This document shows positions 17,468 through 25,913 of a stretch of DNA of 64,000 nucleotides, one piece after another. The stretch covers positions 1-64,000 of the forward strand of contig CAZVWR010000013.1 in NCBI GenBank assembly GCA_964630905.1. The letters are read 5' to 3'. Under the pieces are notes generated by a model. The model was not told where the DNA came from and did not search any database. It saw only the letters and a list, made by a program, of their open reading frames with translations. This DNA comes from JAGOEX01 sp964630905. Lineage in GTDB: Bacteria; UBP6; UBA1177. Made by a program: the position numbers and the translations under genes. Position 1 is the first letter of the stretch; each line of letters starts with the position of its first letter.

Positions 17468-18208
17468 TCACTCTCCGGGCATTGATATTGTTGTTGAATA
17501 CGATGTCGAATTTATGCTGAACACTGTTCCTTCTTCTATTTTGTATCCAATATTCTGAGCGGCATTCGATATCATTACAAAATCTTCCTGATAAACCCAT
17601 CTTATACCGTAATAAACCCTGACAGTATATGTTCCTGGAGCTATGTCTGGAATTTCTATTCTGTTTGAACCCTCATCTATTACAAAAAGATAGGTGTTCT
17701 GTAAAACCCTTACATAGACTGTATTCCACTGAAACACTGTATCAACAATGGTATAGTCACCGGAAGAAGAAAACACATGAGTTACTGAACCTTTTGCAGG
17801 AACCGTCAGTTCGACTTTTTCGCTGTTTTCCCCTTCTTTAAGGATATTTATCTTTCTTGGGAAATCCTCTTTATTTTCAATCGTCAAAACACCCTCAGTT
17901 GGAAGAAGCACATTGCTTCTACTTATTGCGGCACCTATAAGTTCAAGCGTTTCAGTAACATTTTTAACAGTTTGATATCCTTCTATTACGAAAGAATATT
18001 TTTCCCTCTCTAAAGGTTTGGGGACTTCAACGACAGGAAAGCGCCAGTAACCGTCAGCAATGTCCACCGTCTTGTGATCCGCCTTTTCAACCCCCTTTTT
18101 GTAACTTATAAGGATCTTGAGCATGCCTGCCTGCAAATTGAAAGGATGCAGAATGAGAAAAACAACTGTGACGATCATTAAACATGCTGTTTTTGTCAAA
18201 TTGACCAC
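17468..18208 (-). CDS. Exported beta-rich protein of unknown function
   Basis: About 246 residues from a GTG at 18206-18208, chosen because AAGAGG lies just before it and it directly follows the stop of the upstream TPR gene; an ATG 42 bases earlier would overlap that gene. It has a signal peptide (hydrophobic segment ending NLQAG). The mature part is all beta with two Ig- or PEGA-like segments: VLTIENKEDFPRKINIL, which resembles a cupredoxin/carboxypeptidase-type strand pair, and IAPGTYTVRVYYG near the C-terminus. No named family recognised. It sits between the large TPR protein and the Cache-like protein, all closely spaced, so a shared envelope function is plausible. Confidence 0.55.
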   Translation of the reverse strand: MVNLTKTACLMIVTVVFLILHPFNLQAGMLKILISYKKGVEKADHKTVDIADGYWRFPVVEVPKPLEREKYSFVIEGYQTVKNVTETLELIGAAISRSNVLLPTEGVLTIENKEDFPRKINILKEGENSEKVELTVPAKGSVTHVFSSSGDYTIVDTVFQWNTVYVRVLQNTYLFVIDEGSNRIEIPDIAPGTYTVRVYYGIRWVYQEDFVMISNAAQNIGYKIEEGTVFSINSTSYSTTISMPGE

Positions 18209-18209
18209 A

Positions 18210-20306
18210 TTACCTCTTTGTTCTGTTCTTTTTAGAATTTTCCAATTCATCTATCTGCTCTTTTATTGAACTTAAAATCTCTTCATCTTCAGTAAATCCT
18301 TCAGCTTCCTTGAGCAACTTGACTGCCTGTTCCGGTTTTCCTGCGGCTGTATAAGCCTGTGCAAGACCTGTTAGACATGCGATGTTATTTCTGTCAGCGG
18401 AAAGAATTTTGTTGAAAAGTGTTATTGCTTCGGAAAACAATCCCATTGAGAGATGACTTAGTGCCATATCGTACAGGTCGTCTGCTCCGTTTCCTTCTAT
18501 AGATGAGTTTTCAATGACATTTTTCATTTCTTTCATTGTATCGGAAAGATTGTCTTCCTTTTTTATGGGGAGTATTTCTTTTATGCCGGTTAAAAAACGG
18601 GAATCGGGGTAATTTATCAGAAGTTCCTGAAGAAGCTGGGTCGCACTTGTAAAATCTTCAATGCTTATGTAGAATTCAAGTTCATCAAGCTGTTGCTGAG
18701 GCGGTTCCTGAAGTTCGGAAAGGATGTCCATTGTCATATTTTCAAATTCTGATTTTTCAGTACCGCTCTGTTCATCAGCAGGATCTGTCAATTCAAAAGG
18801 TTCAGACTGATCTTCAGGTTCAAGAAGTTCGATCGATTCCTCTTCTTCATCTGCCTCTTCGGAAACAGCGCCGACCTTCTCATTTTGCGGTAGATCAGGT
18901 ATTCCTTCAAATATGTCGTTGTTCTGTATGTCGCTGTCAAGATCTTTCATCTGCTCAATGATCTTTCCTTTTCTTTGACCGATTCTCGGATCACCGGGGC
19001 CGACAATGTTTTCTGCATCAATTAGAAGATCTTTTGCTTCCTGATAGCTGCCGCAGCTTATTTTAAGATCTATCAGCGAGATTATTAGATCTCCGGCAGT
19101 TTCCATTTCTCCCGATTCTATGTTCGCCTGTATGAGAACATCTATCGCCTCGGGAGATGTTCTCCATTCTCTGCATGACTGGATCTTATCAATCGCCTTG
19201 CTGAAAAGTCTGTAACTCAGGAAAACTCCCGCTTCTTTTATAGCTGTTTCGATATCTATCAAAGGAACATTCTCATCAGCTTGTGCAACTTCCTGACCGT
19301 CTTTTTCATTTTCCTGGTCATCAGTTTCAACATCTATGTCCAGAACAAGGTCTATATGCTCGTCATCTTCATTCATTCCAATCATGCTGGAATCAATTTT
19401 GTCCGATATGAGGTCTCTGAGCCTGTTGTCTTCGTTAAGAACCGAAAGAGCCTCTCTGTCATGCGGATCGATCTCAAGGATCTTCCTGTACATTCTGTCT
19501 CTTTCCTGAATATCCTGCCTTTGTGCACATACAACAGCGATCTGTTTGTAGATCGATGTGAGCTTTCTGGTCTCTCCGAGTTTTTCAAAAACAAATGCGA
19601 GCTTTTCAAGAAACTCTATCGAATCAGGTGTATCAACTATGAGTTTCTGAAGAACAGCAAGGGCGTTTGAATAACTTCCGCTCTTGAGATAAAGATTGAC
19701 GAGGTCTCTTCCTATAGCACTGTCACCATTGGTCGCTGTGTATAAAAGTTTGAGCACACCTGCATATTCGTTGACCTTATCTGTACCCTTTAATGATTCT
19801 GCAACCGGAATAAGAAGTTTCTCCGCTTCATGGTACATCTTTTCAGCAACGAGCATATTCCCGAGTTTGACCGAAAAATTGATGTTGCCCGGGAACATTT
19901 CTATCATTTTTCTAAGAATGTTTATTGCGGCAAGCTTGTTTCCTATCTTAGCATAATAGTTTACAGCGGTCTGATATCTCATTGTAGCATCTTTTATAAG
20001 ACCGCTCTGCCTGTCATAATCTGCAAGAAGAACATTTATCTTGCCGTGTTCGGAGTTTATCATCAGAGCCTGTTTCAGGACAGCTTTTGCCTTATTCAGA
20101 AAACCTTTCTTTTCAAAAAGTATCGCCGCTTTTTCATAAAGTTCGATCGCTTTATCTTCGTTTCCGGCTCTTGCATAAAGCTCTGCAAGTCGCACATAAG
20201 CCCTGTCATCATCGGGTCTTTTCTTGATCAGATCTTCGAATTGTTCTATTTCAGTATCGTTTTTCTTTCCCTTAAGAAGAAACCGCCCCGGATTTGTATT
20301 TGCCAA
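18210..20306 (-). CDS. Large TPR-repeat protein
   Basis: A 698-residue soluble protein built of tetratricopeptide repeats. Clear TPR units occur from about residue 20 to 290 (for example DRAYVRLAELYARAGNEDKA and GNKLAAINILRKMIEMFPGN). An acidic low-complexity stretch follows (about 315-345 and 455-515), then further TPR-like helices to the C-terminus (FSEAITLFNKILSADRNN, AAGKPEQAVKLLKEAE). No signal peptide or TM. The start is TTG after AGAAGGT. TPR proteins scaffold complexes; the neighbouring membrane genes suggest an envelope machine, but none of the recognised secretion or motility parts is here. Confidence 0.75.
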   Translation of the reverse strand: MANTNPGRFLLKGKKNDTEIEQFEDLIKKRPDDDRAYVRLAELYARAGNEDKAIELYEKAAILFEKKGFLNKAKAVLKQALMINSEHGKINVLLADYDRQSGLIKDATMRYQTAVNYYAKIGNKLAAINILRKMIEMFPGNINFSVKLGNMLVAEKMYHEAEKLLIPVAESLKGTDKVNEYAGVLKLLYTATNGDSAIGRDLVNLYLKSGSYSNALAVLQKLIVDTPDSIEFLEKLAFVFEKLGETRKLTSIYKQIAVVCAQRQDIQERDRMYRKILEIDPHDREALSVLNEDNRLRDLISDKIDSSMIGMNEDDEHIDLVLDIDVETDDQENEKDGQEVAQADENVPLIDIETAIKEAGVFLSYRLFSKAIDKIQSCREWRTSPEAIDVLIQANIESGEMETAGDLIISLIDLKISCGSYQEAKDLLIDAENIVGPGDPRIGQRKGKIIEQMKDLDSDIQNNDIFEGIPDLPQNEKVGAVSEEADEEEESIELLEPEDQSEPFELTDPADEQSGTEKSEFENMTMDILSELQEPPQQQLDELEFYISIEDFTSATQLLQELLINYPDSRFLTGIKEILPIKKEDNLSDTMKEMKNVIENSSIEGNGADDLYDMALSHLSMGLFSEAITLFNKILSADRNNIACLTGLAQAYTAAGKPEQAVKLLKEAEGFTEDEEILSSIKEQIDELENSKKNRTKR

Positions 20307-20324
20307 TTTGCTTACCTTCTGATT

Positions 20325-20888
20325 TTACTTTTTAACACGCTCAATGTAAGTGAATTCCTCAGTGCTGATCCTTATGACATCTCCAGTTGAAATGAAAAGA
20401 GGAACCATAACCTGACCGCCTGTGACAAGTTTCGCAGGCTTATAGGAGGTTGTTACTGTATCTCCCTTAAACCCGGGATCTGTTTCAGCTATCTCAAGTT
20501 CAATGAACTGAGGCAGATCTACAGATATGGGCTGTCCATTATAAAAAAGAACTGTTACCTTTTCATTCTCTTTCATGTAGGGTATCGCATCCTCGATAAC
20601 CTTTTCGTCTATTGATATCTGTTCAAATGACTCGCTGTCCATAAAATAGTAATGGTCTCCGTCGGTGTAAAGATATTCCATAACCCTTTCCTCAAGATCA
20701 GGTTTGTCAACCCTTTCACCGGAGAGGAATGTTCTTTCCGCAATAGAACCCGAAAGCACATTTCTGAGCTTCGCCTTAATTACAGCTCTCCTTTTCTGCT
20801 GGATATGCTGAAGTTCGACAATCTGAAACGGAGTCCCTTCAATTTCTATTCTCAAACCCTTTCTGAATTCTGAAGTCTGAATAGCCAT
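20325..20888 (-). CDS. efp: Elongation factor P with non-canonical loop
   Basis: A 187-residue translation factor that relieves ribosome stalling at polyproline. All three beta domains are present, with LYTDGDHYYFMD, ETDPGFKGDTV and the IRISTEEFTYIERV end. ATG at 20888 is the start, seven bases after AAGGAG; a TTG two codons earlier is unlikely. The tip loop of domain I, normally PGKG (modified Lys or Arg), reads H28-I-Q-Q-K-R-R-A and seems one residue shorter. Lys32 may take the place of the modified Lys. No EpmA, EarP or YmfI-type modifier is in the window. The gene leads into the TPR gene with an 18-base gap. Confidence 0.93.
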   Translation of the reverse strand: MAIQTSEFRKGLRIEIEGTPFQIVELQHIQQKRRAVIKAKLRNVLSGSIAERTFLSGERVDKPDLEERVMEYLYTDGDHYYFMDSESFEQISIDEKVIEDAIPYMKENEKVTVLFYNGQPISVDLPQFIELEIAETDPGFKGDTVTTSYKPAKLVTGGQVMVPLFISTGDVIRISTEEFTYIERVKK

Positions 20889-20965
20889 TTTCAATCTCCT
20901 TTTAGCTTAAAAAAACAACCCCTCAAACAAAAAGCACCAAATACTAATGTTGAGGCGTATCTTTG

Positions 20966-21418
20966 TCAAGTTTTAGAACTCCTATTTTCATAGTTTTTTA
21001 AAATTAAGTATAGAGCTTCCACAGCTGATGCATAAGTATATACACCGAGTCCGCAAATGAAGGCAGATGCGATGTCGCTTAAAAAGGAACGGTGCCTGAA
21101 ATCCTCTCTGCCGAATATGTTCGTCAGGTGGGCTTCAACAAAAGGGATTCCGCTGCAGAGGGCCGCATCTCTTATGAGAACACTTGTGTGTGTGTAGGAT
21201 CCGGGATTTAAAATCATTCCGTCACATTTACATCCTGCGATCAGCCCCGCGAGCTCTCCTTCAAGATAACTGCTGAAAAATTGAACACTTACAGAGAGCT
21301 GGCCAGCTTTTTCAAGGGTCGTTCCTACAAGATCCTCCCTTGTGAAAGAACCATAAACAGCGGGCTCTCTTGTGCCGATGCGGTCAAGAAGAGGCCCCTC
21401 AATAATGCAGATCTTCAT
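20966..21418 (-). CDS. aroQ: 3-dehydroquinate dehydratase, type II
   Basis: A 150-residue dodecameric-type enzyme converting 3-dehydroquinate to 3-dehydroshikimate. Catalytic-site blocks are present: TREPAVYG (Arg and Tyr), ILNPGSYTHTSVLIRDA, VEAHLTNIFGREDFRHRS with the catalytic His, and GLGVYTYASAVEAL. The usual GPNLNLLG start reads GPLLDRIG, so two otherwise conserved Asn are missing, but the catalytic Arg/Tyr pair is kept. The start overlaps the preceding small ORF by four bases (ATGA). Confidence 0.92.
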   Translation of the reverse strand: MKICIIEGPLLDRIGTREPAVYGSFTREDLVGTTLEKAGQLSVSVQFFSSYLEGELAGLIAGCKCDGMILNPGSYTHTSVLIRDAALCSGIPFVEAHLTNIFGREDFRHRSFLSDIASAFICGLGVYTYASAVEALYLILKNYENRSSKT

Positions 21419-21636
21419 ATGAAATCCTCATCGTCATTTATTTCATTCCATCTAATCTGTGCCCAGAGCGAAAGAAGGTATGCCGCATCAGGTCTTTCGG
21501 TGGCAATCTTTGAAACACCGTTGATCACTTTCATGGTCTCTGATGAATTTTCAGCCGCTACCTGACCGGACATAGATTCCGCCTGTGTCCAGTTCTTCTG
21601 TTTAAGAGCTATAAGCACCATCGTTTCAGTGATCAT
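21415..21636 (-). CDS. Small protein of unknown function upstream of aroQ
   Basis: 73 residues. A strong GGAGG six bases before the ATG and the four-base overlap with aroQ support a real gene. The sequence is helical and Ala/Glu/Gln-rich with KQKNWTQAESMSGQVAAE; it has no Cys, no TM and no signal. I recognise no family. It is probably co-translated with aroQ and is divergent from purH. Confidence 0.6.
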   Translation of the reverse strand: MITETMVLIALKQKNWTQAESMSGQVAAENSSETMKVINGVSKIATERPDAAYLLSLWAQIRWNEINDDEDFI

Positions 21637-21762
21637 TCAAATCCTCCACGGCAAGACTGATCGAAGCTAACAGATTGATTTCTGTGAGTCAAGAAAAGTT
21701 GCCTTTAAAATGAACTTCTGATATTTAACCGCAAGTTGCTGTTTTTTATAAGGAGAATCAAA

Positions 21763-23325
21763 ATGAACAGGATTTCCAATGCCATCATCAGTGTTTTTGA
21801 CAAAAGGGGTCTTACCGCTTTCGTTTCAGAGCTTGACAAAATGGGCGTCAGGATCTATTCGACCGGCGGAACTCATAAAATGATCTGTTCGGAAGGGATT
21901 AACGCAATAAAAATAGAGGATTATACCGGTTTTCCCGAAATGATGGACGGCCGTGTTAAAACAATGCATCCCAAGATCGCAGGGGGGATCCTTGCCTGCC
22001 GGGATGATGAAAAACACATGAAATCAGCTACTGACCACGGAATAAAAATGTTCGATATGGTCGTAGTAAATCTCTATCCTTTTAAAAACACCGTTGAAAA
22101 GGGCGGAGAAATGGCTGATATTATTGAGAATATCGACATAGGTGGCCCAACTTTGATAAGAAGTGCCGCAAAAAATTTTAAAGATGTTGTTGTGATAACT
22201 TCGCACGAAGATTATGCAGAAGTGATTGAAGAAATGAAAAACAATGGCGGAACAGTTTCAATTGAGACAAAATTCCGCCTTGCCACGAAAGCATTTACAC
22301 ATACTGCACTTTATGACGGTTACATAAGTTCATATTTTTCAAAGATAGACCATAAAGGTGAGATACTCAATGAAGATCCGGGAATAATAACCCTTCAGTT
22401 TACGAAAAAAGAGACTCTGCGGTATGGTGAAAATCCCCATCAGAAAGCTTCTTTCTATGTTGACAATTCAGGTATCACGGGAACAGTAGCATCGGCAAGA
22501 CAACTTCACGGGAAGCAACTTTCGTTCAATAATTACATGGACTTGGAAAGTGCAAAAAACATCGTTTCAGATTTTGATGAACCGGCTGTCGCAATTGTAA
22601 AACATACAAATCCCTGTGGAGCCGCGATCGGAAAGACTTTAAAGGCGGCGTATGAATCTGCTTTTGCCTGTGACCCGGTCAGTGCTTTCGGTTCTATCAT
22701 CGCTGTAAACAAGGAGCTCGACACTGAAACCGCAATGGTAATGAAGGAGCTTTTTGTCGAAGCGGTCATCGCACCGTCCTTTAATGAAGAAGCTCTTGAA
22801 ATACTTAAGAAAAAGAAGAACATACGACTCATAGAAACAGGTTCTTTTGCAAAAAAACCTGATATGGACTGGGAATTGAAAAAAGTGTCGGGAGGACTTC
22901 TTATCGAAGATGCCGACAGAAGGATAATAACTGAAAACGATCTTCAATTCGTTACAGAAAAAAAGCCATCTGCTGAAGAGATAAAAGAACTTCTTTTCGC
23001 ACAGAATCTTGTCAGACATGTTAAAAGCAATGCTATCCTGCTCTCAAAGAACGGAGCCACAGTAGGCATCGGGGCAGGTCAGATGTCACGGATAGACGCC
23101 CTTGAGATCGCTTTAAAAAAAGCTAATTCACCGGTGGAAGGATGCGTGCTTGCAAGCGATGCTTTCTTCCCGTTCAGAGACAGCGTTGATAAAGCGGCGG
23201 AGCACGGTATCAGGGCAATTATCCAGCCGGGCGGATCCGTAAAAGATGAAGATTCGATAAAAGCATGCAATGAACACGGAATTGCGATGGTATTCACAGG
23301 CATCAGAAGTTTCAGACACCTTTGA
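21763..23325 (+). CDS. purH: Bifunctional AICAR formyltransferase/IMP cyclohydrolase
   Basis: A 520-residue bifunctional enzyme for the last two steps of IMP synthesis. The N-terminal MGS-like cyclohydrolase domain (about 1-195) has YSTGGTHKMI, GRVKTMHPKIAGG and NLYPF; the C-terminal transformylase (about 200-520) has RYGENPHQKAS, VKHTNPCGAA, GQMSRIDA and SDAFFPFRD. ATG at 21763 follows AAGGAG; an upstream in-frame ATG at 21736 lacks a site. It is followed 21 bases later by the TGS/uridine-kinase gene. Confidence 0.96.
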   Translation: MNRISNAIISVFDKRGLTAFVSELDKMGVRIYSTGGTHKMICSEGINAIKIEDYTGFPEMMDGRVKTMHPKIAGGILACRDDEKHMKSATDHGIKMFDMVVVNLYPFKNTVEKGGEMADIIENIDIGGPTLIRSAAKNFKDVVVITSHEDYAEVIEEMKNNGGTVSIETKFRLATKAFTHTALYDGYISSYFSKIDHKGEILNEDPGIITLQFTKKETLRYGENPHQKASFYVDNSGITGTVASARQLHGKQLSFNNYMDLESAKNIVSDFDEPAVAIVKHTNPCGAAIGKTLKAAYESAFACDPVSAFGSIIAVNKELDTETAMVMKELFVEAVIAPSFNEEALEILKKKKNIRLIETGSFAKKPDMDWELKKVSGGLLIEDADRRIITENDLQFVTEKKPSAEEIKELLFAQNLVRHVKSNAILLSKNGATVGIGAGQMSRIDALEIALKKANSPVEGCVLASDAFFPFRDSVDKAAEHGIRAIIQPGGSVKDEDSIKACNEHGIAMVFTGIRSFRHL

Positions 23326-23346
23326 TATTAACAAACAGGAGTTTCA

Positions 23347-25014
23347 ATGAAAACTTTTTCCATTAATGTGCATCTTGCTGAAAACATCATCGAATCTATT
23401 GAAATAAAGCAGAGGACCACATTCCTTGATCTGGCAAATATGTATCAGAACAGATATGACTGCAGGATAGTCGGCGCAGTTTTTAACAACGAGCTTTGCG
23501 AACTTAAAAAAGAAGTTTCTGATAACGGGAATCTTGAACTGATAACGCTCAGGGACAAGGACGGTTATCTTTTTTATCTCAGAAGCCTGTTCTTCATTCT
23601 CATAAAAGCCGCGTCCGAGATGTTCCCTCATGCGACACTGCACATTGAATACAGCATCGGCAACGGATACTACTGCTGGTTTGAAGGGCTCGAATGGATA
23701 GAGGCGGGTGAAATCGAAAAACTTGAAGCACGTATGAAAGAGATTGTAAAAGCGGACATCCAGTTCTCAAGAAGAAGAGTTCCTACATGGAATGCGATTG
23801 AAGAGTTCAGAAAGAGCGGGCTGATGGACAAAGTGAGTCTTTTTAAAATAAGGGAAGAAAAATGCACCAGTGTCTATATGCTTGAATCAACTGTCGGATA
23901 TTTTTCAGGATATCTTGTTCCGTCAACATCATACTGCGATCGTTTTTCGATAAGTTTCTATAATAAGGGCATCGTCATTGTGGCTCCTGATCCTTCAAAT
24001 CCCTCTGTTCTGCCTGCATTCAAGGACAGTCCGAAATATTTTAACATAATTAAAGAGCATGCTGAATGGCTCGACATCCTAGAAATGGACAACTGTGCCA
24101 AGCTCAACGACCTGATAAGGGAAGGAAAAAGCCGTGAGCTGATACTCCTGAGCGAGGCTCTTCACGAAAAAAAACTTGCAAAGATAGCTGACGAAGTCTA
24201 CCGCAGGAACAAAGTTATAAAGATCGTTTCGATCGCAGGACCAAGCAGCAGCGGGAAAACGACAACAGCGAACCGGCTTGCGGTTCAGCTTCGGGTCAAC
24301 GGGCTCAAACCTTTTCTCATTTCGCTTGACAACTATTTCATTGACAGGGAGAGAACGCCTGTTGACAAGAATGGAATGCACGATTTTGAGTCCATCTCGG
24401 CAATAAATGTTAAACTCTTCAATGAAAACCTTGACGATCTTTTAAAAGGGCATGAAGTTGAAATTCCGACATACGATTTTAAAACCGGGAAAAGCATAAA
24501 AAGCGGAGTGAAACTGACACTTCCCGAAAACGGTGTAGTTGTCGTCGAAGGGATACACGGACTTAACCCTGACCTCTATTTCAATGTTCCGGACCAGAAA
24601 ATATACAGGATTTATGTCAGTGCCCTGACAGCTTTAAATATAGATAACCACAACAGAATTTCGACAACTGACGAAAGACTTTTAAGAAGAATGGTTCGTG
24701 ACAACAAATACCGTGGACACACACCTGTCGAAACAATAAAACGGTGGCCGGCAGTGAGAAAAGGTGAAGAAAAGAATATCTTCCCGTATCAGGAAAATGC
24801 TGACATCATGTTCAATTCAAGTCTGGTCTATGAATTCAGTATCTTGAAAAAACATGTCCAGCCGCTGTTAGAAAACATCGAAAAAAGCACCCCTGAATAC
24901 AGAGAAGTCAAACGGCTTTTGAAATTTCTCTCATTCTTTGAGGAAATGGATGATTCAATAATCCCACCCAATTCAATATTACGGGAATTTGTCGGCGGAA
25001 GCGTGTTCGTTTAG
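23347..25014 (+). CDS. TGS and ThrRS-like domain fused to uridine kinase-like nucleoside kinase
   Basis: A 555-residue protein. Residues 1-60 are a TGS domain; about 60-230 match the second additional (editing-adjacent) domain of threonyl-tRNA synthetase; the C-terminal half is a phosphoribulokinase/uridine kinase fold with Walker A GPSSSGKTT (about 298-306), SLDNYF and VVVEGIHGLNP. This fusion is known in several bacterial phyla and is usually annotated as a nucleoside kinase. Substrate specificity is not established from sequence. AGGAG precedes the ATG, and it probably shares a transcript with purH. Confidence 0.9.
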   Translation: MKTFSINVHLAENIIESIEIKQRTTFLDLANMYQNRYDCRIVGAVFNNELCELKKEVSDNGNLELITLRDKDGYLFYLRSLFFILIKAASEMFPHATLHIEYSIGNGYYCWFEGLEWIEAGEIEKLEARMKEIVKADIQFSRRRVPTWNAIEEFRKSGLMDKVSLFKIREEKCTSVYMLESTVGYFSGYLVPSTSYCDRFSISFYNKGIVIVAPDPSNPSVLPAFKDSPKYFNIIKEHAEWLDILEMDNCAKLNDLIREGKSRELILLSEALHEKKLAKIADEVYRRNKVIKIVSIAGPSSSGKTTTANRLAVQLRVNGLKPFLISLDNYFIDRERTPVDKNGMHDFESISAINVKLFNENLDDLLKGHEVEIPTYDFKTGKSIKSGVKLTLPENGVVVVEGIHGLNPDLYFNVPDQKIYRIYVSALTALNIDNHNRISTTDERLLRRMVRDNKYRGHTPVETIKRWPAVRKGEEKNIFPYQENADIMFNSSLVYEFSILKKHVQPLLENIEKSTPEYREVKRLLKFLSFFEEMDDSIIPPNSILREFVGGSVFV

Positions 25015-25029
25015 AAAGTAAAAATCAGA

Positions 25030-25758
25030 TTATTTACATTCACCGTCGTGAAGTATCTCGACATTTAATTTGGATGCATGGCATTTATTAGGATATGTTT
25101 TTCCGTCTGCTCCGCAAACAGGGGCATATTCTTCAGTGCAGGCAGGATCACCGTCATTCGGGTCTGCCGGATCATCAGGAGCAGTATCTCCGTAACATTC
25201 CCAGCCAATGATACATCCTCTTTCATCATATACCGGATTCATTTTTGATCCGTCTTCACAGACCGGATCTCCAGGATATTTGTTGTTACAGTCATCTTCA
25301 TAATAACATTCGCCGAAATATGCGATCTCCATATTGTTGAGAGAGGCGAAACATTTGTTGTCATATGTCTTTCCGTCGACACCGCAGACAGGTTCCCAAA
25401 CTTTCGGACAGTCGTTTTCCCCGCTGTAATCGTTGTAGTCACATTTCATTCCCAGAACACAGTTCCTGCCGAAATCAAGAATGAAAACAGGACGCCCCTT
25501 TTCAAACGGACATGTGGAAAAATCAAGACCCATTATCTCAGGACAGAGCGGAACTGCACCGTATCCCCCTTCAACAGGTTTTTCGCCAGTAGAAGGATCT
25601 ATTCCGTTTTCATCTTTCTGACTGTCGTTTGTTAATACATCAAACAGTATTTCATCTTTTGATTTCAAATTATTTTCCGATCCGCTCTTTATCTCTTCCG
25701 GACATCCTGTGAGAACAAAAAGGACCAGAGAAACGATAACGATCATTGATCTTTTCAT
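25030..25758 (-). CDS. Lipoprotein with two Kazal-type inhibitor domains
   Basis: A 242-residue lipoprotein (lipobox VLTGC, Cys19). After an acidic spacer come a Cys-rich segment and two Kazal-type domains with the signature CPxVxxPVCGVDGKTYDNKC (about 120-155) and the related EYAPVCGADGKTYPNKC with a final DGEC (about 205-242). A third Cys-rich segment (GCIIGWEC) lies between them. Kazal domains inhibit serine proteases, so a role in protecting the cell surface from host, prey or own proteases is possible. CGGAGA precedes the ATG. It converges on the nucleoside kinase gene. Confidence 0.88.
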   Translation of the reverse strand: MKRSMIVIVSLVLFVLTGCPEEIKSGSENNLKSKDEILFDVLTNDSQKDENGIDPSTGEKPVEGGYGAVPLCPEIMGLDFSTCPFEKGRPVFILDFGRNCVLGMKCDYNDYSGENDCPKVWEPVCGVDGKTYDNKCFASLNNMEIAYFGECYYEDDCNNKYPGDPVCEDGSKMNPVYDERGCIIGWECYGDTAPDDPADPNDGDPACTEEYAPVCGADGKTYPNKCHASKLNVEILHDGECK

Positions 25759-25845
25759 TTTTATCTCCGCAAACTGTTAATAAGCTTGAGGTATTGTAAT
25801 CACTTAATTTTTTTAGTAAAGAAAACAATCATTTGAATTTAGTTG

Positions 25846-25873
25846 TGGACAAAAATCGCGTATCTGATATATT
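25846..25873 (+). promoter_or_regulatory. Sigma-70-type promoter for the TonB-dependent receptor operon
   Basis: TGGACA (25846-25851), 16-base spacer, TATATT (25868-25873), five of six matches in each box. The receptor ATG is about 40 bases further on. Confidence 0.55.
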
Positions 25874-25913
25874 TCACTGTTTTTGTTTTCATGGGTTTGA
25901 AAAAGGAGTCTGC

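Noticed and set aside
20905..20960. Possible attenuator or terminator between aroQ and efp (CCTCAAC / GTTTGAGG with a following T-run on the minus strand)
   Set aside because: The stem is only about seven pairs with a mismatch and a loop of more than 20 bases, so it is not a convincing intrinsic terminator.
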